7,747 bases of DNA, from assembly GCA_947254665.1 (NCBI GenBank), contig CAMYEJ010000066.1, positions 1-7,747 of the forward strand, given 5' to 3'. Position 1 is the stretch's first letter. Each line of letters begins with the position of its first letter. The position numbers were made by a program, and so were the translations under genes. Source of the DNA: an uncultured Peptoniphilus sp. (GTDB lineage: Bacteria; Bacillota; Clostridia; Tissierellales; Peptoniphilaceae). The notes below the pieces were generated by a model. It was not told where the DNA came from and did not search any database. It saw nothing but the letters and a program-made list of their open reading frames with translations. Below, one piece after another: positions 1 to 4,825 of the stretch.

Positions 1-460
1 CATCTAAGCTGTACCTTGCATTGGCAGGACTCGTCGAAGGAAGTTGTATCGCTTCTATTCCCAAGTTTTCTCTGTGGTACATATTGTAATACTTATAGGA
101 TGCTGCCCCATTACAAAAAACTTTACAAATCTTCGAACCTTCTACCACATCTTTTAAATCTGAAGGCACCACATTCTTTATACTTGCATCGCTAGATCCG
201 ATAATATCGCATGCGTAGATTGAATCATATAAAGCGATATGATGGTCGAGAAGAAAATTCTTTCTCTCTTCAATATCTCTAGTAAGGCTTGTTTCAAATA
301 AACTCTCCATTATCTTCCAAAATCTATTCTGTTTGTGACCGTAGAAAAATCCGTACTCCCTAGTCTTTACCGATGGAAATGAACCAAGTATTAATACCTT
401 GGAATTTTCATCGTAAAGCGGTACTAGTGGATGGATGATTCTCGAATATTTATCTTTCAA
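1..460 (-). CDS. DNA-deoxyinosine (hypoxanthine) glycosylase, 3' end cut by window
   Basis: Translating the minus strand from a TTG codon at 458-460 gives 153 residues that stay open to the window edge. Visible motifs are GSFPS (residues 26-30), FFYGHKQNRFW (38-48), DIIGSSDASI (85-94), CNG (116-118) and LPSTSPANA (140-148). These match the DNA-deoxyinosine glycosylase branch of the uracil-DNA glycosylase superfamily, whose members remove hypoxanthine formed by adenine deamination and so start base excision repair in the cytoplasm. The family is usually about 160-170 residues, so only a short C-terminus should be missing. I chose the TTG start because AAGGAG lies six bases upstream (467-472) and the next residues lead straight into the conserved part; there is no ATG nearby. 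The gene begins 32 bases after the stop of the upstream MFS gene, with no terminator between, so the two are probably co-transcribed. Family assignment is confident; substrate preference (hypoxanthine versus uracil) is inferred from the family. Confidence 0.88.
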   Translation of the reverse strand, partial: MKDKYSRIIHPLVPLYDENSKVLILGSFPSVKTREYGFFYGHKQNRFWKIMESLFETSLTRDIEERKNFLLDHHIALYDSIYACDIIGSSDASIKNVVPSDLKDVVEGSKICKVFCNGAASYKYYNMYHRENLGIEAIQLPSTSPANARYSLD

Positions 461-466
461 ATTAAA

Positions 467-472
467 CTCCTT
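467..472 (-). promoter_or_regulatory. Ribosome binding site that fixes the TTG start of the glycosylase
   Basis: On the minus strand this reads AAGGAG, six bases before the TTG at 458-460. It is the reason for accepting a non-ATG start for the glycosylase. Confidence 0.75.
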
Positions 473-492
473 AATTAATCTCCTTAAAAAAT

Positions 493-1710
493 TTAAACTA
501 TCTTTGCTCTTGATGCCTTGAAATAAAATGGTATAGAAAGTAGCTGTGCCATCATGGAAACAATGATAAGACTAACTATATTTATATCATATAGCACACC
601 GAGAAGCCAACTTCCCAAGAACCAAAAGACTCCAAAGGACATTTCAAAAATGCCATATCCAGTTGCTCTGCTTGACTTGGGAACGACAGAAGTAACAGCA
701 GCTTTAAGAATCGATTCTTGTGCACCCATTCCCACACCCCAAAGGGCAATTCCAAGTAGAACTGAATCAATATTATTGAATCCAAATACAAATAGTGCAA
801 ATGGTGCAGATAAAATCGCAGAAACTACGAGTGCCTTAACACCATTTCTATCGTACATAATTCCAAAAATCAAAGCAGAAATCGCATCAACTAGCATCGC
901 TGCTGCATAAATTAGTGGAATTGTCTCCATGTTTATAATTCCTACGCCACCAGTAATCGAATTTAGATTTTTAGAAACGTGCATGATGATTAGCGAGTAG
1001 TCGATAAATCCAAATGAGAAAAGGCTGATCCCTATAATATAAAAGATAAATGAATCTTTCATCTTAAAAGGGATGTATTCCTTTGGCTCTGGCTCAAAAT
1101 GTTCCGGATTTGGAAATCTTTTCTTCGTGTATAAAAGTAAAATTAATGTACTAGCACCAGGGATTGCTAAGTATGCAAAACATCTGGAATAAATTTCAAA
1201 GGTGGTTCCTTCGGTTTTAAAAAGCATAATGACGTAAAGAAAAAATGGACCTAAGAATGCGCCGATTTGATCGAGCATCTCTTGAATTGCAAAACTCTTG
1301 CCAGCGCCTTCTTGAGATGCGGCAAAAGACATGATGGTGTCCTTGGCAGGTTTCTTAATCGCCTTGCCCATCCTTTGAATGACCAAGAGACCGCAAGCAT
1401 AGATCCACCCGTCCTTACCAACGAGAGCAAGAGTAGGCACAGCTAGTATGTCCAAAATATATCCGAAGATTGTCATCTCCCAATATTTGTGAGTTTTATC
1501 AGTGAGTTTCCCAAAGAAATACCTAAGAGAATAACCGACAAGTTCTCCGAGACCAGAAATAAAACCAATAGTTCCAGCAGAAGCACCAAGTAGACTCAGG
1601 TACACCCCTCGTAGGCTCGATGCACCTTCGTGGGTCATATCAGAAAAAAGACTTACGATTCCAAATAAAATTATAAAAATAAGAGAATTGGATAATTTTT
1701 TATCCTTCAT
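493..1710 (-). CDS. MFS transporter, probable drug/metabolite exporter
   Basis: A 405-residue, very hydrophobic protein with two six-helix halves separated by a charged loop (about residues 196-218, rich in P, E and K). Family marks are SDMTHEGASSLRGVYLSLLG (23-42), a motif-A-like loop GKLTDKTHKYW (67-77) between helices 2 and 3, the conserved IQRMGKAIKKPAKDT (111-125), and the second-half motif-A counterpart FGIMYDRNG (282-290). These place it in the major facilitator superfamily, in a bacterial and archaeal group of uncharacterised putative efflux carriers; the substrate cannot be read from sequence. Length is normal and the frame is intact. The ATG at 1708-1710 has only a weak purine stretch upstream (GAAAG, about ten bases away). 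It follows the dehydrogenase gene by 59 bases, with a strong terminator in that gap, and precedes the glycosylase gene by 32 bases. A functional link to the DNA repair gene is not evident. Confidence 0.9.
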   Translation of the reverse strand: MKDKKLSNSLIFIILFGIVSLFSDMTHEGASSLRGVYLSLLGASAGTIGFISGLGELVGYSLRYFFGKLTDKTHKYWEMTIFGYILDILAVPTLALVGKDGWIYACGLLVIQRMGKAIKKPAKDTIMSFAASQEGAGKSFAIQEMLDQIGAFLGPFFLYVIMLFKTEGTTFEIYSRCFAYLAIPGASTLILLLYTKKRFPNPEHFEPEPKEYIPFKMKDSFIFYIIGISLFSFGFIDYSLIIMHVSKNLNSITGGVGIINMETIPLIYAAAMLVDAISALIFGIMYDRNGVKALVVSAILSAPFALFVFGFNNIDSVLLGIALWGVGMGAQESILKAAVTSVVPKSSRATGYGIFEMSFGVFWFLGSWLLGVLYDINIVSLIIVSMMAQLLSIPFYFKASRAKIV

Positions 1711-1724
1711 AAAATCATTTCTTT

Positions 1725-1769
1725 CTAAATAAATAAAATAATAATCCCTGCATAAACAGGGACTATTAT
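1725..1769 (-). terminator. Intrinsic terminator of the 3-hydroxyacyl-CoA dehydrogenase gene
   Basis: Minus-strand 13-bp stem with one G-T pair: arms ATAATAGTCCCTG (1757-1769) and CAGGGATTATTAT (1738-1750), loop TTTATG, followed by a T-rich tail. It begins directly after the TAG stop at 1770-1772. The next gene starts only 28 bases beyond the stem. Confidence 0.88.
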
Positions 1770-2735
1770 CTATTTACTATAGTCATAAAATCCTTTGCCA
1801 GTAGCTACTCCCTTTTCTCCTTTGTCAATCTTTTCCTTGATCATGTTTAAAATCTTGTAATCGATTGAGTTAGGATCTTTAGAGGAAGGCTTCATATTTT
1901 GAATGCTGTACACAGTATCTAGTCCAACCACGTCAATAATTTGGAAAGGACCTGCTGGTGCACCAGTTGCAAGCCTCCAAGTAAGGTCTATAGTTTCTGG
2001 GTCAGCCACTCCCTTAGCCCAAAGAGTTTGAGCAGAATACAAAAGTGGAACTAATAGAGAGTTTAAAACATATGCAGGTTGTTCTTTGTGAAGCTTAATA
2101 GGTATCATATTCATTTCTGAAGCATATCTAACAACAGCATCGTAAACTTCTTTAGATGTTTTATCATGGCCCATGCATTCAGCAGTATTATTTTTCCAAA
2201 TAATATTTGCAAAATGAAGAGCCATATACTTTTCTGGTCTACCAGTGTAATCTTTAAATTGAGATGGTAGAAGTGTAGATGAATTTGTAACAAGTATAGT
2301 CTTGTCATCTAGAATATCTCTAATTTTTTCATACAACTCAATCTTTGCAGCAGGATCTTCAGTCATAGATTCTATGACAATATCTGCGTCCTTTAAAGCT
2401 TTATTTATATCGAGCTCTAAATGAAGATTTTTTTCAAAATTTATTTTTGCATCTTTAATTAATTTGTTTATATCTTCTTCAGTAGTTCCTTCCCATACTT
2501 TAACAAGTCCACGTGGATATAAGTATCCTCCCATTGGATTTTTTATTAAAGCCTTTGATCCTTCGAGAGATTTTAGTATTTCTTCTTTGTAGTGAGCTAT
2601 TCTAGGCTCAGCCCTTCCAATAGAGCCTTCACTTCTTAGCCAAATAGTAGTGTCATGACCAGTATATGCATTCATAAGAGCGATTTGTACACCAAGTACT
2701 CCTCCTCCTAGAACAACAACTTTTTTAAATTCCAT
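1770..2735 (-). CDS. 3-hydroxyacyl-CoA dehydrogenase (NAD-dependent)
   Basis: A 321-residue cytoplasmic enzyme that would oxidise 3-hydroxyacyl-CoA to 3-ketoacyl-CoA with NAD, or run the reverse as in butyrate synthesis. The N-terminal Rossmann fold shows VVVLGGGVLGVQIA (6-19) and VIESMTED (120-127). The active-site region has TNSST (150-154), the expected catalytic histidine in ALHFAN (H174) and its glutamate partner in TAEC (E186). The C-terminal helical domain has YVLNSLLVP (N225), GAPAGPF (258-264), DVVGLDT (268-274) and the terminal GKGFYDY (313-319). It is longer than the usual single-domain enzyme of about 280-290 residues, mostly because of an insertion around residues 37-100. I chose the ATG at 2733-2735, not the upstream in-frame ATG at 2748-2750, because AGGAGG lies between them and the Rossmann strand starts at once. 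No other beta-oxidation or butyrate genes are adjacent, so the in vivo substrate is open. Confidence 0.92.
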   Translation of the reverse strand: MEFKKVVVLGGGVLGVQIALMNAYTGHDTTIWLRSEGSIGRAEPRIAHYKEEILKSLEGSKALIKNPMGGYLYPRGLVKVWEGTTEEDINKLIKDAKINFEKNLHLELDINKALKDADIVIESMTEDPAAKIELYEKIRDILDDKTILVTNSSTLLPSQFKDYTGRPEKYMALHFANIIWKNNTAECMGHDKTSKEVYDAVVRYASEMNMIPIKLHKEQPAYVLNSLLVPLLYSAQTLWAKGVADPETIDLTWRLATGAPAGPFQIIDVVGLDTVYSIQNMKPSSKDPNSIDYKILNMIKEKIDKGEKGVATGKGFYDYSK

Positions 2736-2738
2736 AAA

Positions 2739-2744
2739 TCCTCC
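2739..2744 (-). promoter_or_regulatory. Ribosome binding site deciding the dehydrogenase start
   Basis: Minus-strand AGGAGG, three bases before ATG 2733-2735. It sits inside the five-codon extension that an upstream ATG (2748-2750) would add, so the shorter protein is the likely product. Confidence 0.8.
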
Positions 2745-2780
2745 TAACATTGTTATCTTAAAATATTAAATATTATTTAT

Positions 2781-2811
2781 CTAATAGGATAAACATACTC
2801 TTATCTATTAG
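2781..2811. promoter_or_regulatory. Inverted repeat upstream of the dehydrogenase, candidate operator
   Basis: CTAATAGGATAA (2781-2792) faces TTATCTATTAG (2801-2811). The arms are complementary over 11 bp apart from one extra G, with an 8-base spacer. It lies about 45-75 bases ahead of the dehydrogenase start in an AT-rich leader where the promoter should be. There is no T-run after it, so it does not look like a terminator. A regulator-binding role is inference; no clear -35/-10 pair could be fixed. Confidence 0.4.
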
Positions 2812-2882
2812 TTACCCGAAATATAAATAGAAAAACAAAAAAATATTTTTTATTCTTAACTTTTGATATTTATTATCGAAAC

Positions 2883-3003
2883 TTATGAAGTAGATCCTCC
2901 CGCTGTATCCTCAAACCAGTCATTATTATCAAAGACCTATATCGTCAAATTCAAAGGATCCCAATAAGGTATAGTCAATTGCAAATGTCTTTATTAAGAA
3001 AAA
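2883..3003 (-). pseudogene. Possible frameshifted C-terminal remnant of an unknown gene
   Basis: On the minus strand one frame reads ...AIDYTLLGSFEFDDIGL then stop (ending 2929-2931). Shifting by one base near 2936 gives VFDNNDWFEDTAGGSTS then stop (2883-2885). Both pieces look protein-like and would join into one acidic tail if a single base were surplus. There is no start codon with a ribosome binding site, and a stop at 3004-3006 closes the upstream side. This is weak evidence based on composition; I do not recognise the protein, and chance is a real alternative. Confidence 0.22.
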
Positions 3004-3114
3004 TCAGCTTTCATTAATCTTTGAAGAATTAATATTTATGATCAAGCGAAGTCGGATACTGTCAAAGTCGATGAATTTCTTTTTATTATGGAAATGTTTG
3101 TATAATTTATTTAA

Positions 3115-3163
3115 ATGCTATACGTATAGCATGAAGTTATTTTTGATGCTATCCGGATAGCGT
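3115..3163. repeat. Two tandem 18-bp palindromes, 31 bp apart
   Basis: ATGCTATACGTATAGCAT (3115-3132) is a perfect palindrome. ATGCTATCCGGATAGCGT (3146-3163) is the same with one mismatch between arms, and both are followed by GAAG. A TATAAT (3101-3106) sits just upstream on the plus strand, but no TTGACA-like -35 and no downstream gene are present. They may be repressor sites left from a lost gene, or a dispersed mini-palindrome. Confidence 0.6.
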
Positions 3164-3200
3164 GAAGATTATTATTGGTTTCATTTTAAAGGACTTGCTC

Positions 3201-3290
3201 TATAGAGGTTAGACCCATTCGACTTCAGAGCCTTCGGCTCTTTCGCTCAGGGTGACTGCAGTTGGGAGAATTCTTTAAAAAATTTCAAAG
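3201..3290 (+). repeat. Family A repeat copy 1, long form
   Basis: The left flank is TATAGAGGTTAGACCC. The core runs 3217-3256, from ATTCGACT to TTCGCTCAGGGTGAC, with AGAGCC-TTC-GGCTCT inserted as a stem-loop between these constant ends. The right flank TGCAGTTGGGAGAATT resembles the other copies. It pairs with the inverted copy next to it. Confidence 0.75.
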
Positions 3291-3296
3291 GAAGAT

Positions 3297-3350
3297 AGTC
3301 ACCCTGAGCGAAGACGGTGGAGCAAAGCGAAACCGTCGGAGTCGAATGTG
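3297..3350 (-). repeat. Family A repeat copy 2, inverted, different insert
   Basis: This is the reverse complement of the family core, 3298-3347. Its insert is a different stem, GACGGT paired with ACCGTC. AGTCACCCTGAGCGAA (3297-3312) is an exact 16-bp inverted match to 3242-3257 of copy 1, and AGTCGAAT (3340-3347) matches ATTCGACT (3217-3224), so copies 1 and 2 form a large 131-bp inverted pair. Confidence 0.75.
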
Positions 3351-3362
3351 TATAATCGGTGT

Positions 3363-3414
3363 GAGGTTATGTATGGGTGACTGCAATTAGTAGGATAACT
3401 TTTAATATTTTGCA
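3363..3414 (+). repeat. Family A repeat copy 3, core deleted
   Basis: GAGGTTAT (3363-3370) is followed almost at once by GGGTGACTGCAATTAG (3375-3390), so the TTCGACT...CGCTCA middle is missing. Its right end, TTTTGCA (3408-3414), is also the left end of the next copy. Confidence 0.5.
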
Positions 3415-3495
3415 AAGACTAGGTCAAATAGAGGTCAGATCCTTCGACTTCAAAGGCTCCGCCTTTTTCGCTCAGGATGACTAGTTGGGTGGGTA
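3408..3495 (+). repeat. Family A repeat copy 4, long form
   Basis: The left flank GACTAGGTCAAATAGAGGT resembles copy 1. The core 3442-3481 carries yet another stem-loop, AAAGGC-TCC-GCCTTT, between CTTCGACT and TTCGCTCAGGATGAC. The right side (TAGTTGGG) is still recognisable, then the similarity fades. Confidence 0.7.
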
Positions 3496-3727
3496 AATGC
3501 TCGATAGGTTTTAATTATCGGATTTATTTAAAGACTTTACGCGTCGAAGCCCTAGCCGAAATCTTTGGTTTCGTTGCAGGTCTCGTGCAGAGAGTTCCAA
3601 AGAAGCCGAATGAAATGAAGGCTGATTTGCAGAACTCGACTGCCTCTCAGGGTAACTATTTGTAAGGGATGTCGCTCGATATAGGTTAATTATTTGTAAT
3701 ATTTATAGAATCTACGCCTTCGGCTGT

Positions 3728-3791
3728 GGAAGCAAGATGCTTCCGCTACGAGGATATATAGAAATTTTTGTGATCGTACGGCTACGCCTGA
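3728..3791. repeat. Family B double-hairpin repeat, copy 1
   Basis: A 64-bp unit: hairpin GGAAGC/GCTTCC, then CGCTAC, an AT-rich middle, and the small hairpin GGC-TAC-GCC ending in TGA. It is about 75 percent identical to 3820-3883 with no gaps; the hairpin arms are fully conserved while the first loop differs. A related CTACGCCTTCGGCTG lies just before it (3712-3726). Confidence 0.7.
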
Positions 3792-3819
3792 GGGAAAATA
3801 ATTTAGTACCTAATTTAAT

Positions 3820-3883
3820 GGAAGCTGGTAGCTTCCGCTACAAAGATAAATAATAATTTATGTCGTTACACGGCTTCGCCTGA
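3820..3883. repeat. Family B double-hairpin repeat, copy 2
   Basis: Same 64-bp length and order as copy 1: GGAAGC/GCTTCC stem, GCTAC, AT-rich spacer, GGC-TTC-GCC stem. The two copies start 92 bp apart in the same orientation. Confidence 0.7.
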
Positions 3884-3993
3884 TTTTAACCTTCTTTATG
3901 CAAAATTAATAGTCTCTATACAGATTCAACACCATTTAAAATCCCAGTATATATAATCTTTAAACTTTGCTACGACCAACATATACAACTTAC

Positions 3994-4074
3994 GTGATTT
4001 TCCATGAGGCGTTAAAAAATTTGGGTGTTTGAGCGTAGCGAGTTCCCAAATTTTAGCCGAAATGTGAAAATCAC
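3994..4074. repeat. Nested palindrome 1
   Basis: Outer arms GTGATTTTC (3994-4002) and GAAAATCAC (4066-4074) are exact complements. Inner arms AAAATTTGGG (4016-4025) and CCCAAATTTT (4045-4054) are also exact, around a 19-base loop containing GAGCGTAGCGAG. The stretches between outer and inner arms do not pair. No gene adjoins it, so it is not an obvious terminator. Confidence 0.65.
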
Positions 4075-4107
4075 TTCCCTGATAATGCGAGGTGGGTAGA
4101 GGGAGCT

Positions 4108-4192
4108 CGAGGGAGAAGGGAGGAAACTGCGAGTCTCGTTCGCAAAACCGGAGGTTTTGTCGGCGAGACGTTAATTGCCTCCCTCTCCCTCG
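4108..4192. repeat. Nested palindrome 2 with purine/pyrimidine arms
   Basis: Three concentric stems: CGAGGGAGAAGGGAGG (4108-4123) with CCTCCCTCTCCCTCG (4178-4192, one unpaired A), GTCTCG (4133-4138) with CGAGAC (4164-4169), and AAAACC (4144-4149) with GGTTTT (4153-4158) around a GGA loop. The left arm continues a G/A-rich run starting near 4087. It is by far the most GC-rich part of the window. Function unknown; a structured RNA, a dispersed element or a recombination site are all possible. Confidence 0.65.
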
Positions 4193-4278
4193 TAAAAAAG
4201 ATTTGAAGAAGAAAGAATAGGGTTATGGTATGTGTAGGATATTTATTTATATTTATTATGATTTTTTAAATTAATTTC

Positions 4279-4360
4279 ATTTGCAATAACTTGGCCTTCT
4301 GAGGTTATACCCATTCGACTCACTTCGTTCGCTCATGGTGACTGTGGTTGGACAATTTTT
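4279..4360 (+). repeat. Family A repeat copy 5, short form
   Basis: The core 4313-4342 has only CACTTCG between ATTCGACT and TTCGCTCATGGTGAC, so there is no inserted stem. The left flank ACTTGGCCTTCTGAGGTTAT resembles the long copies. The core matches copy 6 at 28 of 30 positions. Confidence 0.7.
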
Positions 4361-4406
4361 GTGAAAAATTTAATTATGTAAAATTTGTCCATAATAATTT
4401 AACCCT

Positions 4407-4440
4407 AAATTAAAAAGAGATAAGCCTAGACTTACCTCTT
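4407..4440 (-). terminator. Intrinsic terminator of the DUF4177 gene
   Basis: Minus-strand 10-bp stem AAGAGGTAAG / CTTATCTCTT (one G-T pair), six-base loop TCTAGG, then TTTTTAATTT. It ends 22 bases beyond the stop codon and closes the minus-strand unit before the repeat island. Confidence 0.85.
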
Positions 4441-4462
4441 AATTCTTAAATCTAATCTCAAT

Positions 4463-4666
4463 CTATTTTTCTACTTTAAATATTATTGTGTACTTTTGGA
4501 TTGAATAGACTCCTGTCTTTTCATTTCCTACTGGCACTACTTGAATAAGTTCCCAGCCTTCTTTTGCTTTTTCGACTATGACTTCTTTACAGTGTTCAAA
4601 TCCATCTGTCTTGCCTGCTTTTAATCCACCTTTTAATTCCACATCCACAAATTCGTATGTAAACAT
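4463..4666 (-). CDS. Small DUF4177 family protein
   Basis: A 67-residue soluble protein matching the DUF4177 pattern: an N-terminal strand TYEFVDVEL, a helix before the hallmark KEGWELIQVVPVG, and a final strand YTIIFKVEK. The function of this family is not known; members are single small alpha/beta domains with no signal peptide. I chose ATG 4664-4666 because GGAGG lies four bases upstream (4671-4675) and the family begins with this strand. An upstream in-frame start would add 22 residues encoded partly by repeat family A and is not credible. The gene follows the GNAT gene by 159 bases, a gap filled mainly by a repeat copy, and ends in a good terminator. It may be read from the GNAT promoter, since I found no clear promoter of its own. 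Confidence 0.82.
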   Translation of the reverse strand: MFTYEFVDVELKGGLKAGKTDGFEHCKEVIVEKAKEGWELIQVVPVGNEKTGVYSIQKYTIIFKVEK

Positions 4667-4670
4667 AGTT

Positions 4671-4675
4671 CCTCC
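4671..4675 (-). promoter_or_regulatory. Ribosome binding site deciding the DUF4177 start
   Basis: Minus-strand GGAGG, within GGGAGGAACT directly before ATG 4664-4666. It rejects the longer frame that runs back into the repeat. Confidence 0.75.
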
Positions 4676-4686
4676 CAAATTTATTA

Positions 4687-4794
4687 TTTTGCATTGATTT
4701 TTATCTAATAAAGTTATACCCATTCGACTCACTGCGTTCGCTCAGGGTGACCGTAGTTGAGAGAATCTATCTGAAAATAAAATTCTTTTGCAAA
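4687..4794 (+). repeat. Family A repeat copy 6, short form, between two genes
   Basis: The core 4722-4751 is ATTCGACT-CACTGCG-TTCGCTCAGGGTGAC, with left flank AAGTTATACCC and right flank CGTAGTTGAGAGAAT as in the other copies. TTTTGCA occurs at both ends (4687-4693 and 4786-4792), which could be a target duplication or part of the element. It lies between the GNAT stop and the DUF4177 ribosome binding site; ACCC and GGGT can pair, so the transcript may fold here. Confidence 0.72.
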
Positions 4795-4825
4795 TTTTTT
4801 ATATTAAAATTAACAACGATGCCGA

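Larger units (their letters stand above)
2812..4410. other. Gene-free, repeat-rich intergenic island of about 1.6 kb
   Basis: No open frame here looks like a real protein on either strand. Instead the stretch holds, in order: a possible coding scrap (2883-3003), tandem 18-bp palindromes (3115-3163), four pieces of a dispersed repeat with core ATTCGACT...GGGTGAC (3201-3495), an unassigned part with degenerate hairpins (3496-3711), two copies of a double-hairpin unit (3728-3883), unremarkable AT-rich sequence (3884-3990), two nested palindromes (3994-4192), more plain AT-rich sequence (4193-4278) and another dispersed repeat copy (4279-4360). The hairpins are visibly richer in G and C than their surroundings. 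No tRNA, rRNA or transposase is visible. Confidence 0.7.

Noticed and set aside
554..910. Plus-strand open frame of 118 codons
   Set aside because: It is antisense to the clear MFS transporter frame, lacks a ribosome binding site and has no recognisable motif.
2111..2308. Minus-strand 65-codon frame
   Set aside because: It is an out-of-frame shadow inside the dehydrogenase gene.
3046..3075. A further inverted family A copy (AAGCGAAGTCGG)
   Set aside because: Only a dozen bases resemble the core and both flanks are unlike the other copies, so it is not distinguishable from chance.
3477..3665. Plus-strand open frame of 62 codons
   Set aside because: It starts inside a family A repeat core, has no ribosome binding site, and its translation shows no domain-like pattern; it covers degenerate hairpins.
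3115..3883. CRISPR array
   Set aside because: The repeats are unequal, belong to several families, change orientation, and have no regular spacers; no cas genes are present.
4667..4732. Longer N-terminus for the DUF4177 gene
   Set aside because: The extra 22 codons are encoded partly by a repeat copy, and a GGAGG sits directly before the internal ATG at 4664-4666.
4740..4825. Terminator after the GNAT gene
   Set aside because: No GC stem followed by a T-run is found on the minus strand; only the repeat's weak ACCC/GGGT pairing is there.
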